Source of the DNA: Planctomycetota bacterium | GTDB taxonomy: Bacteria; Planctomycetota; UBA8742; UBA2392 | Length of the DNA: 56,156 nucleotides | NCBI GenBank assembly: GCA_020425695.1 | Contig: JAGQRE010000009.1 | Span: 1 to 56,156 of the forward strand | Direction: 5' to 3' | Shown here: positions 41,497 to 49,150 of the stretch, piece after piece | Numbering within the stretch: the stretch's first letter is position 1 | Layout of the letters: every line of letters begins with the position of its first letter | The notes under the pieces: generated by a model | Databases searched by the model: none | Seen by the model: the letters and a program-made list of their open reading frames with translations, nothing else | What the model was told of the DNA's origin: nothing | Made by a program: the position numbers and the translations under genes

Positions 41497-41922
41497 CTAA
41501 TCCTGAACCGGGCGGTCGCCAATCCATGCGCGCCAGCCGCCGGGGAACAGTTGCACGTTGGTGTACCCACGCTGGATGGCGGTATCGGCCGCGAGCTCGG
41601 CCCGTGAGTCCAGCGGCCCGTCAGCCATGAACAACACAGGCGCGTTCAAGTCTTCAGGCAGGGCGCGCCCGGCCTTCAGGTCTGCGACGTCAACATGGCG
41701 GGCGCCGGGGATGTGCCCCTGCGACCACGCGTCGTAATCACGCAGATCGAATACGATAGCGCCTTCCCAGATGGAAAGCTCTACGGCCGGCCTGTCCTGC
41801 AGGATCAGCAGCTGGGCTTCACTCTTACCGCCGCCGCCGTAGTCACGACGAACCTTGCCGCCACAGGCAGTCAGCCCAAGCAGCACGGCGATAATCAGCA
41901 TGTAACGAATGGCGCGTGCCAT
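41497..41922 (-). CDS. Rhodanese-like lipoprotein lacking the catalytic cysteine
   Basis: The start is the ATG at 41922 with GAGGAG upstream, giving a 141-residue lipoprotein (lipobox LTAC). The fold is rhodanese: VFDLRDYDAWSQGHIPGARHV at the start, and GYTNVQLFPGGWRAW at the end. In the active-site loop, where rhodaneses have Cys after a hydrophobic strand, the sequence is VLFMADGPLDSRAE, with no Cys. It should therefore not transfer sulfur and may bind a partner or ligand instead. It is probably lipid-anchored in the periplasm. Confidence 0.8.
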   Translation of the reverse strand: MARAIRYMLIIAVLLGLTACGGKVRRDYGGGGKSEAQLLILQDRPAVELSIWEGAIVFDLRDYDAWSQGHIPGARHVDVADLKAGRALPEDLNAPVLFMADGPLDSRAELAADTAIQRGYTNVQLFPGGWRAWIGDRPVQD

Positions 41923-42032
41923 TCGGGCTCTCCTCTCAGGTGGGCGGCGGATAGACACGCCCCATGCCCGCGATAGTGTAACATCGGCGCGGCAAGCGTA
42001 GTCATGTACTACACGCGCTGATAGGGGTCAAG

Positions 42033-43544
42033 TTGGCGCTGCTGAACAACCTGGAACGTGAAGAGTTACTGGGCGGGCTGCGCAGTGTGCCTGTCCGACT
42101 CTTGCCGGCGTTGCTGACGAGCGCGCTGCTGTATCTTTCCGGTGACATGGCAGGCATGTGGGCGCTGGGCTGGGTTGCGCTTGTGCCGCTGTGCATTGCC
42201 TGCCGCGGCGCAGGCGCGTTGGGTGCGCTGTTGTTGGCGACCGTGAGTTTGCTTCCCGCCGCCGTGTTGCAGTCGTTCTGGCTGCTGGATGTTGAAGGGG
42301 TATCACCCGCCCTGATCTGGCTCGCGGGTGGCACCCTGCCTGCGCTGGCCTTCTTCGCCATTGAGCTTCCGATTTGTCGCAAAATTCCGCGTGTACTGCG
42401 CCCGCTGGTCATGGTCGTGCTGGCCACGGCGTTCTGGGGGCTGCTGCCACCGGACGCACGCGCGTTGATCCCGGGCGGCGGCATGATCGAGAGCGGGCTG
42501 ATGAGGGCGATCTTCGCCAAGCTCGGGCTTGCGAGCATGGCCGGGATTCTGACCGGGCTGGGCTGGATCTGCGCCGAGTTGCTGATGTCGCCGCGCCTGC
42601 GCGAGCCCAAACGCAGCGGCTGGGTGGGCATCGTGATGGCGCTTGTGTTGCTGGTGGCGGGCGTCGCCGACTGGGTTGGCTCAACGATTACGTCAACGCA
42701 GAGCTATCAGGACGTCGTGCGTTTTCATGTCGTGCCGAACCAGCGCGACATTGTCAGGGCGACAGACCAAGCCCTTGGTGAACACGACGGACGGGCCATT
42801 GTCGTCTGGGGGCAGATCGACGTTAAGGACGCGGCCGAGCGCGTAGACTGGATTGCCCGCGGCGGTGAAGTCGCGCAGCGGCAGCACGTGATGCTCGTGA
42901 TGACTCTGGCCGGTGAGAAATCAACGACCGCATTTCTGTTCGTACGCAGACCGTCGCCGTCGGCCGAGAAGACCTGGGCCAATGCTTCCAGCGAGATGCT
43001 GAGCGACCCGCTGGTGGTCGACGGCAACTTTGAGTTGCGTGTCTATCCGTCGTTGCGGTCGGACAGCCACTGGGCCACGCCGTGGTCAACAGAGATTTAC
43101 ACGACGCACCTCGAGCCCGTGCACCCGGCCCAGCAGCGCTTCTGGATTCGCGAGTTGCGGCGCGAGGCGTTGATTCGCGGCTCACGCCAGATATGCGTCT
43201 GGGACGGCGGCGGAGTTGCCATTGACGCGCGCGGCGAAGTATTGGCAGCCAGCGAAGAGGGCGCGCCATTCACCGTGCAGTTGCCCGCCGCGGACACGCC
43301 CGGGCAACCGCTGGGCTACCCGCGCATGCTGTTTGTAGAGAAGATTCTGGTGTTCTCCGGCCCGCCCTTGCTGGGCATGCTGATCCTGCTGACACCAGTA
43401 GCCTGGGCCAAGCGCCGCTACTTCGCCAAGAGGCGAGCAGCCATGACGTTCGCAATCGAAGAGATCCCGAACGAAGAAACGAACTTAACCAAAGAAGAAA
43501 CCGAAAAGATCACCCGAAGTTTCCTACGCAAAGACATTGAGTGA
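42033..43544 (+). CDS. Membrane protein resembling apolipoprotein N-acyltransferase, probably inactive
   Basis: 503 residues from a TTG start preceded by AGGGG. Residues ~20-215 form about seven transmembrane helices with Lnt-like phrasing (WALGWVALVPLCIACRGAG, QSFWLLDVEGVSPALIW). The soluble part from ~225 to ~440 has the beta-alpha layout of a nitrilase domain, ending CVWDGGGVAIDARGEVLA, which matches the late strand of Lnt. The usual WPE glutamate position reads VVWGQ, and no clear Lys or Cys of the catalytic triad can be seen. A last helix and a charged cytoplasmic tail follow. It may be a degenerate or regulatory Lnt relative. Confidence 0.5.
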   Translation: MALLNNLEREELLGGLRSVPVRLLPALLTSALLYLSGDMAGMWALGWVALVPLCIACRGAGALGALLLATVSLLPAAVLQSFWLLDVEGVSPALIWLAGGTLPALAFFAIELPICRKIPRVLRPLVMVVLATAFWGLLPPDARALIPGGGMIESGLMRAIFAKLGLASMAGILTGLGWICAELLMSPRLREPKRSGWVGIVMALVLLVAGVADWVGSTITSTQSYQDVVRFHVVPNQRDIVRATDQALGEHDGRAIVVWGQIDVKDAAERVDWIARGGEVAQRQHVMLVMTLAGEKSTTAFLFVRRPSPSAEKTWANASSEMLSDPLVVDGNFELRVYPSLRSDSHWATPWSTEIYTTHLEPVHPAQQRFWIRELRREALIRGSRQICVWDGGGVAIDARGEVLAASEEGAPFTVQLPAADTPGQPLGYPRMLFVEKILVFSGPPLLGMLILLTPVAWAKRRYFAKRRAAMTFAIEEIPNEETNLTKEETEKITRSFLRKDIE

Positions 43545-43557
43545 CGTCGCCTTGTCG

Positions 43558-43842
43558 CTACTCTTTTCCTATTCGCTTCCAACTCCCACCGGCTCCGTGG
43601 AACGTCTCAACCTGCAAGTTGTAGACGTCGGACGACTGCACCGCCTTGAAAGTCATGTCCACAAGGTCTGGGACCACGCCACCTTCCTGAAGGTCCTGTA
43701 CTCGTAAGTATGGCTCGCTTGACGACGTGAAGTTATAAATTTGTGCCAGCAAACCACGGGCAATCGCATCCTGCACGTCGGAAACGATTCCCCAGAAGTC
43801 CGCTGGAGTGGTGACTTTGCGAGGCTCCGGTACGCTGTTCAT
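43558..43842 (-). CDS. Small protein of unknown function, accessory
   Basis: 94 residues, probably cytoplasmic, one alpha/beta domain (ADFWGIVSDVQDAIARGLLAQ). No signal or membrane segment. Base composition and codon use look less GC-rich than the flanking genes. It is divergent from a DUF4279-like gene 93 bp away. The pairing with an immunity-like fold suggests a toxin-immunity or other mobile context, but no toxin is adjacent. The family is not recognised. Confidence 0.5.
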   Translation of the reverse strand: MNSVPEPRKVTTPADFWGIVSDVQDAIARGLLAQIYNFTSSSEPYLRVQDLQEGGVVPDLVDMTFKAVQSSDVYNLQVETFHGAGGSWKRIGKE

Positions 43843-43935
43843 CGCTCGTTTCCAAGAAGGTCAGCAATTAGCCCAATAGACCCTCAATCTATTACAGTTC
43901 CCAGTCGGTAGTTAGCACGATTAGCGGAGGACTGC

Positions 43936-44382
43936 ATGACGGATATCGATTCTAACTTGTTGCCCACCATCAGATGCACGATTGCCGTCGTTGGCGCCGA
44001 ACTCGACATTGACTCTGTATCTCGGGTCTTTGGGACGTCGCCAACAATCACAAGCCGAGAGCGCCCGATAAGACTGGGACCCGATGCGGGAAAGCACGCT
44101 TGGTATATCGACTCAGAACGCATATCAACCATCGAGCTCAATGAAGTTGTTCGTCAGCTCTTTGGCAGGCTGAAAGGTGATCTGTCGAAAGCATCCAAAG
44201 AGTTCGAGAGCATGAAGGCGCAATGCGCTGTCGCCGTGTACATCCATTTACTTAGCGCTGAAGAGCCATTCCTGTTCCTGTCCAGAGAGACGATCAAGCT
44301 CATTTCTCTCCTGAATGCTGAGTTCATGATTGACTGGTACGACGAACGAGAACTCAAACAATCAGGAGAAGACGAAGACTAA
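43936..44382 (+). CDS. DUF4279-like protein
   Basis: 148 residues with the pattern of DUF4279 proteins: an opening beta strand TIRCTIAVVGAELDID followed by a VSRVFGTSPTITSRE segment, KHAWYIDSE, then helices and the strand CAVAVYIHLLSAEEP. DUF4279 proteins are small cytoplasmic proteins often found among immunity genes; their role is unknown. Composition is less GC-rich than the surroundings. The neighbour at 43558 looks similar in origin. Confidence 0.6.
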   Translation: MTDIDSNLLPTIRCTIAVVGAELDIDSVSRVFGTSPTITSRERPIRLGPDAGKHAWYIDSERISTIELNEVVRQLFGRLKGDLSKASKEFESMKAQCAVAVYIHLLSAEEPFLFLSRETIKLISLLNAEFMIDWYDERELKQSGEDED

Positions 44383-44429
44383 ACGGGGCATCTGAAATTC
44401 AGCCGCTCGCGTTGATCGCCATTACTGCG

Positions 44430-44519
44430 TCAGGATGTTCAGGATTTTGGAGGATGCGAGTTAACGGCAGCACGTGCTGTGTTGTGAACGTATCCTGTTT
44501 TCATCCTGCGAATCCTGAC
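44430..44519. repeat. Inverted array of AGGAT units around a palindrome
   Basis: The left arm (44430-44457) carries three AGGAT units, and the right arm (44491-44519) carries three ATCCT units. Between them is a perfect 12-bp palindrome CAGCACGTGCTG (44468-44479). The element lies in the 351-bp gene-free gap 44383-44733. It looks like a dispersed non-coding repeat. Confidence 0.65.
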
Positions 44520-44681
44520 CAGCAGTTGGCTTTCTTGGCGGCTTAGCGCCTTGGCGTGAGTTTCGGGTTTCAAGACAGAGCACACGGAGATCACAGAGAA
44601 AGCCTTTCTGTGAAATCCATGAAATCTGTGGATTGCCTTTGCCTTTTTGGCGGGCTTGGCGGACTTGGCGAGAGGGCTGAA

Positions 44682-44716
44682 AAAGGGGTCAGGCACCTTC
44701 GGAGCCCGACCCCTTT
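44682..44716. repeat. REP-like hairpin element
   Basis: AAAGGGGTC (44682-44690) pairs perfectly with GACCCCTTT (44708-44716), with an inner GGC/GCC stem. The sequence GGGGTCAGGCACC is a phrase widely seen in repetitive extragenic palindromes of many bacteria. It lies 18 bp from the stop of the kelch surface-protein gene and may also terminate it. Confidence 0.65.
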
Positions 44717-44733
44717 CCGCTTTCCGGTTCTAC

Positions 44734-47520
44734 CTACCGCCTTTGTGTTGACTTGCGGCGTCGGTATGCCAGTGCGACCAGTCCTAGCAACCCAAGCAGC
44801 GCAGGTGCGTGATTGCCGGTGCCGCTGCTGCAACCGGCTCCGCCTCCGCTGCTTCCGCCGCCGCCGACTGTGAACGGCGGCTGCACTTCGATGCTGAACG
44901 TCTGGTTGGCGTTTGGTCCCCAGTTGTTGGAGGCGGTGATCGTGATCAGGCTTGTCGTCCCGACGTCGCTCATGGCGGGCGTGCCGGACAAGATGCCCGT
45001 GGCCGGGTCGAAACTCAGCCATGCCGGCAAGGTCGATGCTGAGAGCGTCGGCAACGGCATGCCCGTGGCTGTCACCGTGTAGCTGTACGGCGTGCTCTCG
45101 ACGACCGTGAGTACCGGCGAGCTGGTAATCTGCGGCGCCACGCCGATCACACTGATCTGGAACGACTGATAAGCAACGCCAGCGCTGTTCGTCGCCGTGA
45201 TGTCAATGTTGCCCGACAACCCAAGGTCGCCCACACCAGGTACGCCCGCCAGCGTGCTACCGCTGAGGGTCAGCCAGCCCGGCAGCCCCGTGGCCGTGAT
45301 TGTCGGCGTCGGCGTCCCGCCTGCCACGATCTGGTACGTCCAGGGCATGCCGACAGTGGCTGTTGCCGGCGGTGTGCTGGTGATGACCGGTGAGTGCGAA
45401 ACGTCGATCTGAAAGAGCTGGTCATCTGTGCCGGCCGCGTTGGTGGCAGTTATCGTGATCGTCGCGGTGGTGCCGATGTCAGTCACCGCCGGCGTGCCGG
45501 ACAACGTGTTGCCGTTCAGTGTAAGCCAGGCAGGCTGGCCGGAGATTGACAGCGTGGGGGTCGGGCTGCCGTTGGTCGTAATGTCGTAGGTGTAGACGCT
45601 GCCGACACTGGCCTGGGTTGGCGCCGTGCTGGTGATGCTGGGCGGCGAATCGACTTCGAACGACCAGACGTCGTCGTGCGACGCTTCTTCGCCGATGCCA
45701 CCAAGCAGCCACAGCTTGCCCTTGAATACGAGCGCTTCGTGGCGTCCGCGCTCCGACCACGGAATGTTGCCCGTCCATTGCGTCCAGTTGACGCCGTCGG
45801 TTGAACTCCAGACTTCGGTTGTCGGGAACTGGAGAAAGGTCCAGCTTACCGGCGCGAACCCGCCGATAGCCCACATACGATTGTCGTAGGCTGTCAGCGT
45901 GAAGCTCTGCTTCGGCAGGTTCGGTGCATTCGCCTGCTCCAGCACCCAGTTGATGCCGTCCGCCGAAGACCAGACTTCAGTGCGTATACCCGCGTTGTTG
46001 CCCCAGCCACCTGCCACCCACATGCGGTTGTTGTATACGGTGACCGCGTAGTTTCGGCGCTCAAGTACGCCCCATGCGGCGGTGTTGGTTTCAAGCGTCC
46101 AGTTCACGCCGTCTGCGGAAGACCACAGCTCGTTGTACAGAATGCCGAAGTCTGACAGCCCGCCGACAAGCCACAGCCGATTGTTGAACTCAACGGCGGT
46201 GACAGCTTCGCGTCGGCTGAATGCGGCGCTGGCGGTTTCCAAAGTCCAGTTGATTCCATCGACGGTGGACCAGATATCGTTGCAGGTGCCCTCGCCGTTA
46301 TCGGCATCAACGCCGTAGCCGCCAATGACCCAGAGCTTCCCGTTGAATGATGCCAGCGCAAAGTTCGTGCGCCCGCCGAACGGTGCGATTGTCTCGAAGC
46401 GCCAGTCCCGGCCGTTTGCCGAAGACCAGACCTCGTTGTTCATCAGGTTTGAAACCCCACTCGCATGGCGCACTGAGCCGCCCACGACCCACATACGGCT
46501 GCGGAACTCAACGGCTCTGAAGTCATGTCGTCCGATCCACGAAGTGTTTCCCCCGGCCTGCGTCCAGTTCACAGCGTCGCTTGATGCCCAGTCGTTGTCG
46601 CACACTGCGAAAACCGTGAGCTGGCTCGTCTGTAGCACAATGTACGAGCCGCCTATCACATACACACTGCCGCCAAGCACGACGGATGTGTGCCCTCGGC
46701 GTCCGCCCCAGCCCGCCTGCGTTGTCTTTGCCGTCCAGTTCAGCCCGTCGGTTGACGACCACACGTCGTTTTTCACCTCGTCGATCGAATCCGAATAGCC
46801 GCCGATTACCAACATTTCACCGTTCAGCACGACGCTGGTGTGATTCTCGCGCCCTGCCCAGCCGGGTGTTGAGGTCTCAAGTGTCCAGGCGATGCCGTCA
46901 GGTGACGACCAGACTTCGGCGGAGTCATTGTCGCCGCCGGTGACCCAGATCTTGCCGTTGAAGGCGACCGCGCTGTGTGTGGACTTGCTGCCCCAGCCGA
47001 CAGCGTTTGTCTCAAGCGTCCAGTTGATGCCGTCCGCAGATGACCACGCATCGCCGCCGCCGCCGCCGCTAGCAAAGCCACCGATAACCCACAGTCGGTT
47101 GTTGAAGACCACGCTGGCGTGATCCATGCGCGGCGTCCATGCGGCCGCTGCCGTTTCCTGCGTCCAGTTCACGCCGTCGGCCGAAGACCACACGTCGTTC
47201 TGCCGCACGTAGTTCGCGTCGCGCCCGCCCATCAACCAGATGCGCCCGTTCAAGACCGCCAGCGTGTGCCCGACGCGCGCACCCCACGGGGCCTGGCCGG
47301 CGTTCGTCCAGTTTGTGCCGTCCGTTGAACAGCGGATCGACTCATAGTCATACCCGCGCTCGTTGGTGCCGCCGGTGATCCAGATTTTGTTATTGAAGAC
47401 GACCGACGCGTGCTCTGACGGTACCTTCCAGGTGCCTTCGCGGGTCCATGTGCCCGATTGCGCGAACGCGCTGGTGCAAAGTAAGACGCCTACCAGAAAC
47501 ATGAGACTTTGGGTTTTCAC
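44734..47520 (-). CDS. Secreted double kelch-propeller/Ig protein with C-terminal Cys sorting tail
   Basis: The start is a GTG at 47520, with AGGAGG five bases upstream, giving a signal peptide that ends SAFA-QS; the open frame extends to 47736 only over the divergent gene. Of 928 residues, ~25-640 hold twelve kelch units with the strong pattern NDVWSSADGxNWTxET...HxSVVFNNRLWVIGG, i.e. two six-bladed propellers. Three He_PIG Ig domains follow (e.g. LPGWLTLSGSTLAGVP). The tail is GGGAGCSSGTG, a hydrophobic helix and Arg/Lys. It is divergent from an HTH/helical-repeat regulator, with a palindromic operator-like repeat between them. It is an envelope-processed surface protein; the ligand is unknown. 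Confidence 0.87.
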   Translation of the reverse strand: MKTQSLMFLVGVLLCTSAFAQSGTWTREGTWKVPSEHASVVFNNKIWITGGTNERGYDYESIRCSTDGTNWTNAGQAPWGARVGHTLAVLNGRIWLMGGRDANYVRQNDVWSSADGVNWTQETAAAAWTPRMDHASVVFNNRLWVIGGFASGGGGGDAWSSADGINWTLETNAVGWGSKSTHSAVAFNGKIWVTGGDNDSAEVWSSPDGIAWTLETSTPGWAGRENHTSVVLNGEMLVIGGYSDSIDEVKNDVWSSTDGLNWTAKTTQAGWGGRRGHTSVVLGGSVYVIGGSYIVLQTSQLTVFAVCDNDWASSDAVNWTQAGGNTSWIGRHDFRAVEFRSRMWVVGGSVRHASGVSNLMNNEVWSSANGRDWRFETIAPFGGRTNFALASFNGKLWVIGGYGVDADNGEGTCNDIWSTVDGINWTLETASAAFSRREAVTAVEFNNRLWLVGGLSDFGILYNELWSSADGVNWTLETNTAAWGVLERRNYAVTVYNNRMWVAGGWGNNAGIRTEVWSSADGINWVLEQANAPNLPKQSFTLTAYDNRMWAIGGFAPVSWTFLQFPTTEVWSSTDGVNWTQWTGNIPWSERGRHEALVFKGKLWLLGGIGEEASHDDVWSFEVDSPPSITSTAPTQASVGSVYTYDITTNGSPTPTLSISGQPAWLTLNGNTLSGTPAVTDIGTTATITITATNAAGTDDQLFQIDVSHSPVITSTPPATATVGMPWTYQIVAGGTPTPTITATGLPGWLTLSGSTLAGVPGVGDLGLSGNIDITATNSAGVAYQSFQISVIGVAPQITSSPVLTVVESTPYSYTVTATGMPLPTLSASTLPAWLSFDPATGILSGTPAMSDVGTTSLITITASNNWGPNANQTFSIEVQPPFTVGGGGSSGGGAGCSSGTGNHAPALLGLLGLVALAYRRRKSTQRR

Positions 47521-47563
47521 GACTGCCTCCTTCGATTGGCCAATTTGGCTACGCAGGCAAGCG

Positions 47564-47623
47564 TATCGAAAAATAGAAACTTTCAGTGTGGGCTTGCGCA
47601 TGTGGCGTTTCATTTTTCGAATA
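47564..47623. promoter_or_regulatory. Candidate operator: inverted repeat between surface-protein gene and regulator
   Basis: TATCGAAAAATAGAAAC (47564-47580) is matched on the other strand by GTTTCATTTTTCGAATA (47607-47623); the arms differ by single-base shifts. A third, weaker copy TTCGAAAAACGAAAAC lies inside the regulator's first codons (47637-47652). AT-rich half-sites in a GC-rich genome at a divergent promoter fit an autoregulatory HTH operator. Confidence 0.55.
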
Positions 47624-47630
47624 CAAAGCC

Positions 47631-49124
47631 ATGGGCTTCGAAAAACGAAAACACGGCGCTGAGCTGCGGGCGCGCCTGAAACAGTTGGCGGCACGCTTCG
47701 GGCAGGCCGAGATCGCGCGGCGCACCGACAGTGCACCGGCCAACGTCCATCGCTATTTACGCGAAGGCAAAGTACCGACCGAGTTCTGTGCGGCTCTCGT
47801 CAGCGAATTCCAGGTCAGCCCCATGTGGTTGATTGAGGGTCGCGGCGGCATGTTGCGCAGCGAAGTGCGCGAGCCCATCGCGGGCATGGGCGCCGATTTG
47901 CTTGAACTGGTTGAGACCATGAACGCTGTGTCGCGCATGCGTATCGGCGCCGTGGCCGGACAGCATGATCGCAAAACGCTGCGCGAACTCAGCGATTCGA
48001 TGGAGGCTTTCGATCGTCTGAGAGAGAAACTGAACGTCCAGACACGCACACTACTGCGCGGCGTGCTCGAAGAATTCGGCGAAGCGCTCGATCGCATGGA
48101 CATGGACCGCGCGGGCTCGCTGCGTTTGACGGCCCAGCAGTTGTCGCGCCTGACCACCGACGAAGAGTTGCTCGACATTCTGGATGCCCGCGAAGGCGGC
48201 TACGCCTACTACCTGCGAGACATGGAGAAAGCCGTTGAGTTCGACCGCCGGGTGCTGGCGCGCCGTCTGCTTGACGGGCGCATTCGTACACAGGAGGGGC
48301 TGGTGATGGCGCGAAATCTCGCTATGTCGATGCGCGACACCGGGCGCGTCAGTGAGGCGCGGCGTATCGCCCGGGCCTGCATCAGCCTTGCAGGCGGTGA
48401 GCTTGACGACCTGCCTGTGATGAGCCAGCTAGGGTTGCTTGATGCGCACTTCGACGCCGAGCTTGGCGACGTGCGCACCGCCCTTGAGAAGGCCGCGCGT
48501 TACTATGCGCCCCAGCGCGACGACCATCAGTTCGCGGGCATCGTTTACACGGCCATGCACTATCAGGCCGGTATGTGGTCGTTTGAACAGACGCTGGATT
48601 TCGGGGAGATCACGACCGGGAAGGCGCGCCTGATGATTCGCTATGCGGTACACACCGAGAATGCGGATCACCTCGAGCTTTGCCTGCGCCGCGTGATTGG
48701 TGAGCCCCCGGACGCCGTGCCCGCCAACGAGTACGACCCGGCCCTGGCGCAGCTTGTGCTTGACCTGTTGAAGGGGCGCAAGCGCGGCGTCGCGGACTTT
48801 GACAAAATCGTAGGCGCCAGCCCGCCGAACATTCAGTCGAAGCACTTACTGCAAGTAATGCTGCATCTGCACCGCGGGATGATCGCCCGGCTTGTGGGTG
48901 ACAACACGGTGTTAAAGAAGGAAAGCGCCGAGTGCGAGAAGGCCTGGCAGGCGTTGCCCAATGAGCTGATGGCCAAGATGGAGTGGCTGCTACCGCGCAG
49001 GCGCAACCTCGAAAGCATCCCACCCCGGCAACGCACCAAACTACACCGCGAAGCCCTCGCGCGGACACAGGCCGAAATCGAAAGCTACATCAAACGCGGC
49101 TACCACTTCCTGATCGAGCCGTAG
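47631..49124 (+). CDS. HTH/helical-repeat regulator, paralogue 2
   Basis: The start is taken as the ATG at 47631, since the frame from 47586 would cover the operator-like repeat. Of 497 residues, ~10-70 form an HTH (FGQAEIARRTDSAPANVHRYLREGKVP, then SPMWLIEGRGG). An all-helical body follows. Residues ~80-165 (LLELVETMNAVSRMRIGAVAG...RMDMDRAGSL) closely match the regulator at 28627; the later helices diverge. It probably represses or activates the divergent kelch/Ig gene. Its 3' end faces the Ntn-hydrolase gene, with a 26-bp gap. Confidence 0.75.
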   Translation: MGFEKRKHGAELRARLKQLAARFGQAEIARRTDSAPANVHRYLREGKVPTEFCAALVSEFQVSPMWLIEGRGGMLRSEVREPIAGMGADLLELVETMNAVSRMRIGAVAGQHDRKTLRELSDSMEAFDRLREKLNVQTRTLLRGVLEEFGEALDRMDMDRAGSLRLTAQQLSRLTTDEELLDILDAREGGYAYYLRDMEKAVEFDRRVLARRLLDGRIRTQEGLVMARNLAMSMRDTGRVSEARRIARACISLAGGELDDLPVMSQLGLLDAHFDAELGDVRTALEKAARYYAPQRDDHQFAGIVYTAMHYQAGMWSFEQTLDFGEITTGKARLMIRYAVHTENADHLELCLRRVIGEPPDAVPANEYDPALAQLVLDLLKGRKRGVADFDKIVGASPPNIQSKHLLQVMLHLHRGMIARLVGDNTVLKKESAECEKAWQALPNELMAKMEWLLPRRRNLESIPPRQRTKLHREALARTQAEIESYIKRGYHFLIEP

Positions 49125-49150
49125 TGATACTGTTTGTGTGCAGAACGCGA

